Source of the DNA: Halomonas sp. S3-1-1
GTDB lineage: Bacteria; Pseudomonadota; Gammaproteobacteria; Pseudomonadales; Halomonadaceae
Length of the DNA: 64,000 nt
Assembly: GCF_023757625.1 (NCBI RefSeq)
Contig: NZ_JALGBZ010000003.1
Location: 434,001-498,000, forward strand
Reading direction: 5' to 3'
Shown: positions 8,812 to 17,549 of the stretch, piece after piece
Position numbering within the stretch: position 1 is the first letter of the stretch
Layout: the number at the start of each line of letters is the position of its first letter
The notes under the pieces: model-generated
Databases searched by the model: none
What the model was told of the DNA's origin: nothing
The model's input: the letters and a program-made list of their open reading frames with translations, nothing else
Translations under genes and position numbers: made by a program

Positions 8812-9714
8812 CTATTCACCTCGGGTGATTTCGGCGCAGGCGATGATGTGCTCGACGAAACGACGCACGTTAGCAAGCTCTCCCAGGTGTTCCGGATAAA
8901 CCAGGTAGTAGGCGCTGGCGCTTTCAAAGTGGCAGGGCCAAGCGATGGCTAGCTGTCCAGCGGCAAGCTCTTCGTCCACTGTGAAACGCGGCACTAGCGC
9001 TACTCCACCGCCAGCCATAGCCGTGCGTACCAGCATGGGGAAGGTTTCGAAACGGGTGCCGTGGTAGCTGCGGTCGGTGGCGATGCCCTGATCGGCAAAC
9101 CAGTGGTGCCAGGCGTCCGGGCGAGTCGAGAGGTGCAAAAGTTCAAGCTCCGTGAGGTCGGTCGCACTCTGGATCGGGTGACGCGCCAACAGCGCTGGCG
9201 CGGCGACGGCGACCATACGCTCGTCGAAAAGCTTGTGGCAAGCAAGGTCCGGCCAACTGCCGTGGCCGTAGAAAAAAGCGATATCGATGTTCTGCTGCTC
9301 AAGATCGAAATCTTCCACCCGGTCATGAAACTCCAGACTAATGCCAGGGTGAGCGGCCATGAAGGCGGGCAGCTTGCTGGCCAGCCAGCGACTGCCGAAG
9401 CTCGGCAGCGTCGCCACCTTGAGTACTTCGCTATTGCCGCTGTAGGTCATGATCGCTTGGGTCGACATGTCGAGCTGGGTCAGCATCTTGCGCACGTCGC
9501 TTAAAAAGATAGCGCCTTCTGGCGTCAGCAGTAAGCTGCGCCGTACGCGGCGAAACAGCTTGTGCTGCAGGGAGGACTCGAGCTGGGCGACTTGCTTGCT
9601 GACCGCGCTCTGGGTTAGGTTCAGCTCGTCCGCGGCGCGGGTAAAACTCATGTGGCGCGCAGCCGCTTCAAAGCACTGCATCGCGGTGGTAGACGGAAGA
9701 TTGCGAGAAAACAC
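8812..9714 (-). CDS. LysR-family transcriptional regulator (GcvA-like)
   Basis: The 300-residue protein has the standard LysR plan. The N-terminal helix-turn-helix contains MQCFEAAARHMSFTRAADEL and LTQSAVSKQVAQLE, followed by a two-lobed effector domain (about 92-295) with LHLSTRPDAWHHWF. This arrangement, including the WHHWF stretch, is typical of the GcvA/AmpR-like branch. The gene is convergent with hglS and lies 71 bases downstream of the TRAP permease gene on the same strand. It may therefore be co-transcribed with the TAXI-TRAP genes and control them, or control the lysine genes next door. The effector is unknown. Confidence 0.92.
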   Translation of the reverse strand: MFSRNLPSTTAMQCFEAAARHMSFTRAADELNLTQSAVSKQVAQLESSLQHKLFRRVRRSLLLTPEGAIFLSDVRKMLTQLDMSTQAIMTYSGNSEVLKVATLPSFGSRWLASKLPAFMAAHPGISLEFHDRVEDFDLEQQNIDIAFFYGHGSWPDLACHKLFDERMVAVAAPALLARHPIQSATDLTELELLHLSTRPDAWHHWFADQGIATDRSYHGTRFETFPMLVRTAMAGGGVALVPRFTVDEELAAGQLAIAWPCHFESASAYYLVYPEHLGELANVRRFVEHIIACAEITRGE

Positions 9715-9785
9715 GCGTGGGCTCCTGATGACCGATCCACCCTCCCGGCGGTGGGCACCGGGAGGATAGCGGAAAGCAGCCGCGC

Positions 9786-11749
9786 TTACGAGGTGGCGGT
9801 GTTGGGCGTCTCGGCGCGCCTGTGCTGCAGCCAGCCGATGGCGACCATGGCGAGAAAGCCGACGCCGCTGGTAAGAAGCTCCGGCACGACCATCGCCAGC
9901 CCCGCCGCCAGCAGCACTAGCCGCTCCCAGAGGTGTGAGTCGCGCAGGAAATAGCCGATCAAGGCGCTGCTGACACCCATGATGCCGATCAGTGAAAAGA
10001 CCAGCGCGCTCAGTATGCCCATGGGCGTTGCGTCCACCATCACCAGCATGGGGTTATAGATGAAGGCATAGGGTATGATGAAGGCGCCAATGGCGAGCTT
10101 GACCGCGGTGAAGCCGGTCAGCATTGGGTTGGCGCGGGCGATGCCTGCCCCGGCGAAGGCAGCCAGACACACCGGCGGGGTGATGTCGGCGATGATGCCG
10201 AAGTAGAACACGAACAGATGTACCGCCATGGGGGCCAAGCCGAACTCGTTGATCAGGGCCGGCGCCGCGATGGTGGCCGTCACCACGTAGTTGGCGGTAG
10301 TGGGCAATCCCATGCCCAGGACGATGCAGGCCACCATGGTAAACAGCAATGCCAGGATCAGTACGCCGTCGGCCAGGCTGATGATGCCGGCGGCGAACTT
10401 GGCACCTAGCCCTGTCATGCCGACCACGCCGGCAATGATACCGGCGCAGGCCACCGCCGCGATGACCGGCAGCGCTACCCGAGCACCCTGCTCGAAAATG
10501 TCGAGCACTCCCTTGATACTTGGCCGCGTCTCCTTACGGATAAAACTCACCGCGAACGCGCAGGCGATCCCTAGAAGAGCTGCACGCTGGGCGGTGAAGC
10601 CGGCGCTGATGGTCGCCACGATGACCAGCAGTGGCAGCAGCATGTAGCCTTTCTCGAGCATTAGCTTGCGCTTGCTGGGCAACTCCTCCTTGGGGAGGCC
10701 GAGAATGCGATGGCGCTTGGCCTCGAAATGAACACCGATGAATATTCCGGCGAAGTAGAGCACGGCGGGAATCAACGCCGAAAGCATGATCTCGCGGTAG
10801 GACACCCCCACGTACTCGACCATGATGAAGGCCGCTGCGCCCATTAGCGGTGGCATGATCTGCCCACCGGTCGAGGCAGAAGCCTCGACGGCGCCGGCCA
10901 CTTCCGGCTTGAAACGGGCATTTTTCATCATGGGGATAGTGAATGAGCCCGAGGCCACGGTGTTGCCGATGGAGCTACCTGAAATCATGCCCTGCAAGGC
11001 GCTGGCGATGACCGCCGCTTTGCCGGAGCCGCCGGTGAAGCGACCGGTGATAGCGAAGGCCAGATCATTGAAAAAGCGCCCGACGCCGGTGTGCATCAGC
11101 ACCACGCCGAAGAACAAAAACAGGAAGATGAAGCGTGCCGAGATCTGCAAGGGGGTGCCGAAGATACCGCTTTCTCGAAACCACAGGTAAGGCGACACCT
11201 GCTCCAGGGCGAAGCCGGGGTGAGAAAGTAGTGGGCTTGGAATGAGGTTGCCGAATAGCGCGTAGGTAATGGCCAGCGCTGCCATGATGACGATCGGGAG
11301 ACCCACCGTACGTCGTGTCGCTTCCAGCACGAAGAGTACGCCCAGCGCCGCCATGGCAAGATCCAGGCTTGTATAGCCAGTCACCCGAGCGCGCAACACC
11401 TCCTCGTAGAAAAGGATCTTGTAGTAAGCGGCAAAGGTGGCTACGAACGCCAGCACCACGTCGTACCAAGGAACCGACGCCTTGCGACCCGCACCACGGG
11501 TGGCAGGGAATAGCAAGAAAATCATTCCCAGCGCCATACCCAGATGCACTGCGCCCTGTTTCTGCGAGGGCAGGGTACCGAAGTAGCCGGTATAAAGATG
11601 AAAGCAGGTGAGCGAGATACCTACCAGGGTGATTACCCAGGCCCACTTGCCAAGCTGTAGGGGCGATCGTGTGTTGGACTCGCGATCGTACTTTTCCAGC
11701 AGCGACGCCTCTAGCTTGGCCGCATCGTCAGAAGTTTTTTTTTATCCAC
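9786..11749 (-). CDS. TAXI-TRAP transporter fused permease (DctQM type), 5' end frameshifted at an A9 run
   Basis: Inner-membrane permease of a sodium-driven TRAP importer with the 4-helix and 12-helix parts fused, as usual for TAXI systems. The main frame runs from the stop at 9786 back to base 11741 and encodes conserved TRAP segments (GMISGSSIGNTVASGSFTIP, EASASTGGQIMPPLMGAAAF, GMGLPTTANYVV). Upstream of an internal GTG (11549) the frame still encodes a family-like N-terminus (KLEASLLEKYDRESN, then a membrane helix), but no ATG, GTG or TTG exists there and TAA closes the frame at 11744. A GTG at 11749 with AAGG 7 bases before it is one base out of phase, across nine consecutive A on the coding strand. 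Ten A would give an intact gene starting MDKKKTSDDAAK. Either an indel, a sequencing error, or slippage. Confidence 0.85.
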
Positions 11750-11769
11750 GTTGAAACCTTAAGCGGATG

Positions 11770-11794
11770 GCGCCGCAGGGCGAGCCCGCGGCGC
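11770..11794. other. Hairpin between the TAXI receptor and permease genes
   Basis: Arms GCGCCGC and GCGGCGC enclose an 11-base centre that itself pairs GGG with CCC. There is no thymine run, so it is more likely an mRNA-stabilising or attenuating hairpin than a full terminator. Such hairpins commonly raise binding-protein over permease levels. Confidence 0.5.
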
Positions 11795-11805
11795 AGATGA
11801 AAAAA

Positions 11806-12804
11806 TTAATCGGCGAGCTCATCGAGGCTTTCAATGCCGCTGCTCTCGCGCGTCACTACTTGGATCACCTCGGGGTAGATATGGCCGATGAAAGCAACGT
11901 TATCGATGGCACCGCTTTCGAACTCACCGCGACCGGCATTGGCATCCTGGGCCGGCGCGTGAACGGTCATGCCAAGGTCCATCCGGTCGTCACGGATGCT
12001 GACCAGATTCTCGATGGAGGCGCCAGTCTCGATGTTGGTGAAGTTCTGTCCGTCCAAGTAGCGGTTCCAGATGGTCGCCATTTCGCCACCCAGCGGGTAG
12101 TAAGTGCCGCCCTGGCTTCCGGTACCCAGCACGTACTCGCTCTTGGGCGAGATATCGTCTAGGGTAGCCACCGGATTGTCTACGGTCAGCCCCTGCTCTT
12201 CGTAGTAGCGCTTGGCGCCCGGGTGGATCGGCAATCCCTCGGCGCCGTTCAAGGCGTTTTCCAGCGTCATGAAGGTCGACTGGGCGTGGGTGTTTTCCTC
12301 GGCGTGCTCGTACATCAGGCGCGCGAGTTCGTAGCCAAGCTCCTCATCGATGGTATGGGTATTGCCCACCAGCACAGCGTAGGCGGTGATGGTCTCGACG
12401 TCCTCGTCCTGGAAATCGTAACTACCCGCCGGAATGGTGAAGCGGCGGTAGGCACTATTGGATTCGATGTAGTCGATCGCCGCATCGCTCAAACTCATCA
12501 GATGGACATCACCGCTGGAGGCCTGCAGGTTCTCGATGCTGCCGGAGGGGAGCCCAAGGATACCGATGGAGATATCGATGTTCCCATCCTGAACACCGTC
12601 GAGCGCGGCGCCAAAGCCCTCTTGATAGGTGTTGTACTTGTCGCTCCCAATGCCGTAAGCATCGAACAGTAATTGAGAGACCCCTTGGGTCGTGCTGGCG
12701 GGTGGGCCAATAGCAATATTGGGTTTCTTGCTCTCGTCGCCGCAGCCGGCCAGCAGCACTCCAGCACTGACGCCGCAAATCACCTTGGAAAGGGAAGACT
12801 TCAT
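11806..12804 (-). CDS. TAXI-family TRAP solute receptor, lipoprotein, circularly permuted
   Basis: Extracytoplasmic binding protein of the TRAP system whose permease is encoded just downstream. The 332-residue product begins with a lipoprotein signal ending LLAGC (Cys21). The order of the TAXI fold is then changed. Residues 27-206 match what is normally the second half, from NIAIGPPASTTQGVSQLLFD to LPIHPGAKRYYEEQGL, which in typical TAXI proteins is the C-terminus. Residues 223-332 match what is normally the first half: EYVLGTGSQGGTYYPLGG, GASIENLVSIRDDRMDLGM, IYPEVIQVVTRESSGIESL, then a stop at DELAD. In the Thermus TAXI protein, recalled from memory, the glycine-rich strand comes first. The permuted frame is uninterrupted and keeps its export signal, so a working protein is plausible. 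The ligand is unknown. Confidence 0.85.
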   Translation of the reverse strand: MKSSLSKVICGVSAGVLLAGCGDESKKPNIAIGPPASTTQGVSQLLFDAYGIGSDKYNTYQEGFGAALDGVQDGNIDISIGILGLPSGSIENLQASSGDVHLMSLSDAAIDYIESNSAYRRFTIPAGSYDFQDEDVETITAYAVLVGNTHTIDEELGYELARLMYEHAEENTHAQSTFMTLENALNGAEGLPIHPGAKRYYEEQGLTVDNPVATLDDISPKSEYVLGTGSQGGTYYPLGGEMATIWNRYLDGQNFTNIETGASIENLVSIRDDRMDLGMTVHAPAQDANAGRGEFESGAIDNVAFIGHIYPEVIQVVTRESSGIESLDELAD

Positions 12805-13028
12805 ATCAACTCCTGCTCGTTCGAACTCTTGTAATCGTCACTGTCTGATCGTGCGCGCTTGGACCGTGGGGCCAAAACAGATAAAGGCGGCCTATTGTTC
12901 ATGGGTCCCGTACGTCGCACAAAAGAAATTAAGTTGTATACGTATTCCTTTTTCTCATGCGTCGGTGATTCGAAATCCGTTCGCACGTAAGGCTTACGGA
13001 AATCGAGTCGTGCAAGGAATGCAAAGCG

Positions 13029-14582
13029 TCACTTTATGATCCCTTGCTCCCGCGCCATCGCAAACGCTGCCTGTGGCCCGTTCCAGAGCGAGGGCAGCAG
13101 GAAGAACGAGACCGGCACGGCGGTGATGACGATGAATTGCTGGAGCGCGGCGATCTGGCCTTCGCGCATGGCCAAGAGCACCGCGGCCATGATGGCCATG
13201 ACCACTCCCCAGAAGGCGCGCAGAAAGCGGCTGGGCTCGTCGTGACCGGCGCCCACCATGGCGATGGAGTAGCTCATCGAGTCGCCGGTGGTGGCCACGA
13301 AGATCGTCGTTAGCAGCAAAATCGCCAGCGCCATCCAGGTGCCGCCGGGCAGCGCCTTGGCTACGGTGAGCGTGGCGATGTCGAACTGGAAGGCCTGCAG
13401 GGCATCGCTGAGATCGATCGCGCCGGTCATCTGGTAGAAGATGCCGGAGCCGCCGAGCAGCGTGAACCACACCGTGGTGGCAATCGGGGCGATGACCGAT
13501 ACGGCGAGGATCATTTCGCGAATGGTGCGCCCGCGGGAAATCCGCGCGACGAAAATCGCCATTAGCGGGGCAAAGGCGATGAACCAAGCGTAGAAGAAGA
13601 CGATCCACCACTGCATCCACTCCGCCGGGGCGGTTTCTGCGGTCATGGTGACCATCTTGAAGAAGTCACCGAGATACGTGCCCATGCCGGCGAAGTAGCT
13701 GTTGAACAAGAACAGCGTCGGGCCGAACACGAAAATCACCGCGCCAATGATGAGCGCCAAAATGACGTTGAAGCGGCTAAGAAGCTGCATGCCTTTTTGC
13801 ACGCCGCTGACCGACGACAGCACGTAGATCACGCCCAGCACCACCAGCACGGCCAGCTTGGTATAGAAGTTGTTGGGTAAGCCGAACAGATCGTGCAGGC
13901 CAAAGCTCACCTGGGTGGCCAGAAAGCCGACCGGCCCGACGGTGCCCGCGACCACCGCAATGACGCAGCAAGCGTCGATCAGCCCGCCCAGCGGGCCGCG
14001 CAGCAAGCGCTCGCCGAGCACCGGATAGAGCAGGGTGCGTGGCTGCAGCGGCTGGCCTTTCACGTAGTGGGCGTGGGCCAGCACGATGGCGGTGAGCGAG
14101 CCCAGAATCGCCCAGCCGACGAAGCCCCAGTGAGTAAAGGATTGCGCCAGCGCCCCGGGTACCGCGGCGGGCACGTTGGGGTCGGTATCGAAGGCCGGCG
14201 GCACGACCACGAAGTGGTAGATCGGCTCACCGGCGGCGAAAAACACGCCACCACCGGCCAACAGCGTACACAAAATGATCGAGATCCACTTGAACGTGCT
14301 CAGTTCTGGTGCATCCAGGTTGCCGATTTTGGCCTTGCCCGCCGGCGACAGCGCAATGCCGATGGCGATGAAGAAGGTCACCAGCATCATGAACTGGAAG
14401 TAGGTGCCGAACATCAGCGCGCTCCAGGCGAAGCCCTGGCTGATGGTGTCGGCGACCAGATTCAGGTCATAGAAAGAGAAGGCAAGAAAAGCGACGATAA
14501 ATCCGATGCTTAGGATAAGTACAACGGGGTCGCCTAGCGTAGAACGCCTGCGGCTGTCACCGTCGTGAGCCGATGGTTTCAT
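13029..14582 (-). CDS. BCCT-family transporter (betaine/choline/carnitine type)
   Basis: Secondary transporter with about 12 membrane helices, for quaternary ammonium compounds or related zwitterions. From ATG 14582 it has 517 residues. The BCCT signature region reads FFYAWFIAFAPLMAIFVARI followed by SRGRTIRE. The usual signature is richer in tryptophan (YWAWWISWSPFVG type); several aromatic-box tryptophans are replaced here, so the substrate may not be betaine. Upstream of the TAXI gene on the same strand, but 224 bases separate them. A GTG at 14594 is in frame, yet it overlaps the AAAGG that would serve as ribosome site for ATG 14582, so I prefer the ATG. A terminator-like hairpin lies in the leader. 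Confidence 0.88.
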   Translation of the reverse strand: MKPSAHDGDSRRRSTLGDPVVLILSIGFIVAFLAFSFYDLNLVADTISQGFAWSALMFGTYFQFMMLVTFFIAIGIALSPAGKAKIGNLDAPELSTFKWISIILCTLLAGGGVFFAAGEPIYHFVVVPPAFDTDPNVPAAVPGALAQSFTHWGFVGWAILGSLTAIVLAHAHYVKGQPLQPRTLLYPVLGERLLRGPLGGLIDACCVIAVVAGTVGPVGFLATQVSFGLHDLFGLPNNFYTKLAVLVVLGVIYVLSSVSGVQKGMQLLSRFNVILALIIGAVIFVFGPTLFLFNSYFAGMGTYLGDFFKMVTMTAETAPAEWMQWWIVFFYAWFIAFAPLMAIFVARISRGRTIREMILAVSVIAPIATTVWFTLLGGSGIFYQMTGAIDLSDALQAFQFDIATLTVAKALPGGTWMALAILLLTTIFVATTGDSMSYSIAMVGAGHDEPSRFLRAFWGVVMAIMAAVLLAMREGQIAALQQFIVITAVPVSFFLLPSLWNGPQAAFAMAREQGIIK

Positions 14583-14640
14583 CAAGAAGAACACCTTTGG
14601 TGGGACGAGAAGAAAACGCGTCAGTGCGTAAATCGCGGGT

Positions 14641-14669
14641 AAAAAAAAGCGCCATTGGGGAAATGGCGC
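14641..14669 (-). terminator. Terminator-like hairpin in the leader of the BCCT gene
   Basis: Read on the minus strand, a perfect 8-bp stem (GCGCCATT / AATGGCGC, 5-base loop) is followed by eight T. It lies 58 bases before the BCCT start codon and after no minus-strand gene that I can support, so it may act as an attenuator or as an insulator of the divergent promoter. Confidence 0.65.
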
Positions 14670-14890
14670 GAGGACAGGAAACAGCGTTTAGTATACAAGC
14701 CGAGTAGACGAAAGTCGAATATGTTTTTCTTTGGTGCGTAAAAAAAGTATCGCGCACCGTTTGGGCGCGCCCGCGCCGCGTTGAGTTACCCGTGACGTGT
14801 TTCAAGCTGCTGAATTCATTGAAATTGGCTGTGTCTGGCAACGTTGCTGCACTGTTCAGAGCATTTTCATCTGTATACAAGGTGCTCTCG

Positions 14891-15949
14891 ATGACTCATC
14901 GCATTAACCCCTTTGGGGCAGGGAAAGCGGTTTGGCTGGGCCGGGCCTGCGCATTGACGCTTGCGGGGTTGCCCGCGCTAGCACTGGCCGATACGCCAGT
15001 TCGTTTTCAGCTGGATTGGCGTTTCGAGGGGCCGTCGGCGCCGTTTTTGATGGCGCAAGAGAAGGGCTATTTCGCCGAAGAGGGGCTGGACGTGCAGATC
15101 GATTCCGGTAGCGGCTCGGCGGGGGCGGTCAATCGGGTGGCCTCCGGCGCCTACGAAATGGGTTTTGGCGATTTGAACGCGGTGATCGAGTTTTTGGCTG
15201 AAAACCCGGAGGGCCCCGGTATTCATGGGGTCTACGTACTCTACGACGGCACGCCCGCGGCGGTCTTTGCGCGTAAGGACCGTGGCATCGAAACCCCGGC
15301 GGATTTGGTCGGTAAAACCATCGCCGCGCCGACCTTCGATACGGGCTATCGCGCCTGGGACGCCTTTGCCGCGGCTAATGACCTCGCCCCCGACGCGGTG
15401 ACGTGGCAAAACGTCGACCCAACGCTTCGCGAAACGCTGCTGATGCGCGGCGACGTCGATGCCATTACGGGCTTTTACTTCACCAGCCTTCTGAATCTGG
15501 AAGAGCGCGGCATGAGCGAAGAGGAGCTCACGATCATGGCGTTTCCCGAGTTCGGCGTGCCGATCTACGGTAACGTCATCATCGCAAGCGACGCCTTTGC
15601 CGAAGAGCACCCCGACGCCGTCGAGGGCTTTTTGCGCGCCTTCAATCGGGCACTGGCGGAGACGCTGGACGACCCCGAAGCCGCGGTGGAGTACGTCAGC
15701 GCACGCGATGGCTTGATCGATGCCGCCGTCGAAACAAGGCGTTTGGAGCTTGCCATCGAGAGCGTCATCGATACGCCCTACACGCGCGCCAACGGCGTGG
15801 GCGACGTCGACGATGAGCGCCTTGGCCAGGCCATCGAGCTGGTCGCCGAGAGTTACGATTTGCCCACCGTTCCCACGCCGGAACAGGTATTTACCTCACG
15901 GTATCTTCCCTCTGTCGAAGCTCGGGCGCTGTTTTCGGAGGCCGAGTAA
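14891..15949 (+). CDS. ABC transporter substrate-binding protein, NitT/TauT (NMT1/THI5-like) family
   Basis: Periplasmic receptor of the ABC importer formed with the next two genes. From ATG 14891 (AAGGTG 8 bases upstream) the protein has 352 residues with a signal peptide ending ALALA. The mature part shows the family pattern: FQLDWRFEGPSAPFLMAQEK with GYFAEEGLDV, a first-lobe contact region SGSGSAGAVNRVASGAYEMG, and the second lobe starting VGKTIAAPTFDTGYRAW. This family takes up nitrate, taurine, sulfonates, pyrimidine thiamin precursors and other small molecules; I cannot fix the substrate. The frame extends up to 14792, but that stretch lacks a ribosome site. The stop overlaps the next start (TAATG). 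Confidence 0.9.
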   Translation: MTHRINPFGAGKAVWLGRACALTLAGLPALALADTPVRFQLDWRFEGPSAPFLMAQEKGYFAEEGLDVQIDSGSGSAGAVNRVASGAYEMGFGDLNAVIEFLAENPEGPGIHGVYVLYDGTPAAVFARKDRGIETPADLVGKTIAAPTFDTGYRAWDAFAAANDLAPDAVTWQNVDPTLRETLLMRGDVDAITGFYFTSLLNLEERGMSEEELTIMAFPEFGVPIYGNVIIASDAFAEEHPDAVEGFLRAFNRALAETLDDPEAAVEYVSARDGLIDAAVETRRLELAIESVIDTPYTRANGVGDVDDERLGQAIELVAESYDLPTVPTPEQVFTSRYLPSVEARALFSEAE

Positions 15950-16731
15950 TGCGCCAGGCGTTCGTGCGCTTTGACGATGTCAGCCTCTCCTATGACGGCG
16001 TGGAGAACGCCATCGAGCAGATCGACCTGGACATTTTTGAGGGCGAGTTCGTCGCCTTCGTGGGGCCATCGGGCTGCGGTAAATCGACTTTCATGAAGCT
16101 CTGCACCGGGCTTCACGCGCCGAGCAACGGCGCGGTGAGCGTGGACGGAGACCCCGTGACCGGCCCGCTCAAGATCACCGGCATGGCGTTTCAAAACGCC
16201 AATCTGCTGCCCTGGCGCACCACGCTCAATAACGTCTTGCTGCCGCTGGAGATCGTCAAACCCTACCGCCATCAATTTCGCCGCCGGCGCGAGGAGTTCG
16301 TCGGCTGGGCGCAGGCGCTTCTGGAAACTGTTGGGCTTAAAGGCTACGAGGATAAATACCCCTGGCAGCTTTCCGGCGGCATGCAGCAGCGCGCCTCGAT
16401 CTGCCGGGCGCTGATCCATCGGCCGAAACTTTTGATGCTCGACGAACCCTTCGGCGCACTCGATGCCTTCACCCGTGAGGAGCTTTGGTGTGTGCTGCGC
16501 GATCTGTGGGAGGCGCAGCGCTTTACCGTGGTGCTGGTCACCCACGACCTGCGTGAGGCCGCGTTTTTGGCGGATACCGTCTACGTCATGAGCCGCCGCC
16601 CGGGCCGGGTGATCGAGCAGCGCGCCATTGAACTGCCGCGCCCGCGCTCGATCGACTCCACCTATGAAAAGCCCTTTATCGATCTGGTACACGCATTGCG
16701 AAGCCGGATCGGCGATGTGCGTGCAAGTTAA
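15949..16731 (+). CDS. ABC transporter ATP-binding protein, NitT/TauT type
   Basis: Cytoplasmic ATPase of the importer. In 260 residues it has Walker A GPSGCGKST, a Q-loop in GMAFQNANLLPWRTT, the signature LSGGMQQR, Walker B LLMLDEPFGALD and the switch histidine in VTHDLREA. FGALDAFTRE matches the SsuB/TauB/ThiZ branch. The start ATG overlaps the preceding stop by one base, showing translational coupling, and the permease gene follows after 10 bases. The tail ends in PFIDLVHALRSRIGD, also usual for this branch. Confidence 0.92.
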   Translation: MRQAFVRFDDVSLSYDGVENAIEQIDLDIFEGEFVAFVGPSGCGKSTFMKLCTGLHAPSNGAVSVDGDPVTGPLKITGMAFQNANLLPWRTTLNNVLLPLEIVKPYRHQFRRRREEFVGWAQALLETVGLKGYEDKYPWQLSGGMQQRASICRALIHRPKLLMLDEPFGALDAFTREELWCVLRDLWEAQRFTVVLVTHDLREAAFLADTVYVMSRRPGRVIEQRAIELPRPRSIDSTYEKPFIDLVHALRSRIGDVRAS

Positions 16732-16741
16732 AAGGTTCCTT

Positions 16742-17506
16742 ATGAAACGACCGGGTAAAACCACCGAGCGCCTCGCCCCCTGGATCGCCGTGGCGGTGCT
16801 GGTGCTGGTATGGGAGGCCGCGGTGCGGCTTTTCGATGTGCCGAGCTTCATCTTCCCAAGCGCTCTCGACACCGCCAACGCGCTCGTCGACTACGCCGGG
16901 CCAATCGGGCGCCACTCCTGGCAAACCTTCTGGACCACGCTGATCGGCTTTGGCCTCGGCGTGGCGGTGGGGCTGGTGCTGGGCTTCATCATCGGCTCGT
17001 CACGTTTTTTGTATAACGCCTGCTACCCGCTGCTGGTCGGCTTCAACGCCATTCCCAAGGTCGCCTTCGTGCCCATCCTGGTGGTCTGGTTCGGCATCGG
17101 CTCGATCCCGGCGATCCTGACCGCCTTTTTGATCTGCTTTTTTCCTATCGTGGTCAACGTGGCGACAGGGCTTGCCACACTCGAGCCTGAGATGGAGGAC
17201 GTGCTGCGCGTGCTTGGCGCACGGCGCATCGACGTGCTGCTCAAGGTCGGCATGCCGCGCTCGCTGCCCTACTTTTTCGCCTCGCTGAAGGTGGCGATCA
17301 CTTTGGCATTCGTGGGCACCGTGGTGTCGGAAACCGTGGCGTCGAACCAGGGCATCGGCTATCTGATGATGAGCGCCGGCTCGCAGATGCGCATGGGGCT
17401 GGTGTTTGCGGGCTTGATCGTGATCAGCGCCATGGCCATGGTGATGTACGAGCTGTTCGCGGTGCTGGAAAAGCGCATGACGGCCTGGGCGCACCGCGGT
17501 CAGTAA
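16742..17506 (+). CDS. ABC transporter permease, NitT/TauT type
   Basis: Membrane subunit of the importer. From ATG 16742, which follows AAGG by 6 bases, it has 254 residues and about six helices. The coupling EAA loop reads EPEMEDVLRVLGARRIDVLL with the downstream glycine conserved, and SSRFLYNACYPLLVGFNAIPKVAFVPILVVWFG type segments are typical of SsuC/ThiX. Only one permease is encoded, so it should act as a homodimer. It closes the three-gene operon and is convergent with the DUF481 gene. Confidence 0.9.
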   Translation: MKRPGKTTERLAPWIAVAVLVLVWEAAVRLFDVPSFIFPSALDTANALVDYAGPIGRHSWQTFWTTLIGFGLGVAVGLVLGFIIGSSRFLYNACYPLLVGFNAIPKVAFVPILVVWFGIGSIPAILTAFLICFFPIVVNVATGLATLEPEMEDVLRVLGARRIDVLLKVGMPRSLPYFFASLKVAITLAFVGTVVSETVASNQGIGYLMMSAGSQMRMGLVFAGLIVISAMAMVMYELFAVLEKRMTAWAHRGQ

Positions 17507-17549
17507 GGGCTGATGCGCAGGGTTTGAGAAAAATTCTTAAAAACAAGGC

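Noticed and set aside
14557..14880. Minus-strand open frame across the BCCT leader
   Set aside because: No ribosome site, no family, and it covers the hairpin and the BCCT start in another frame.
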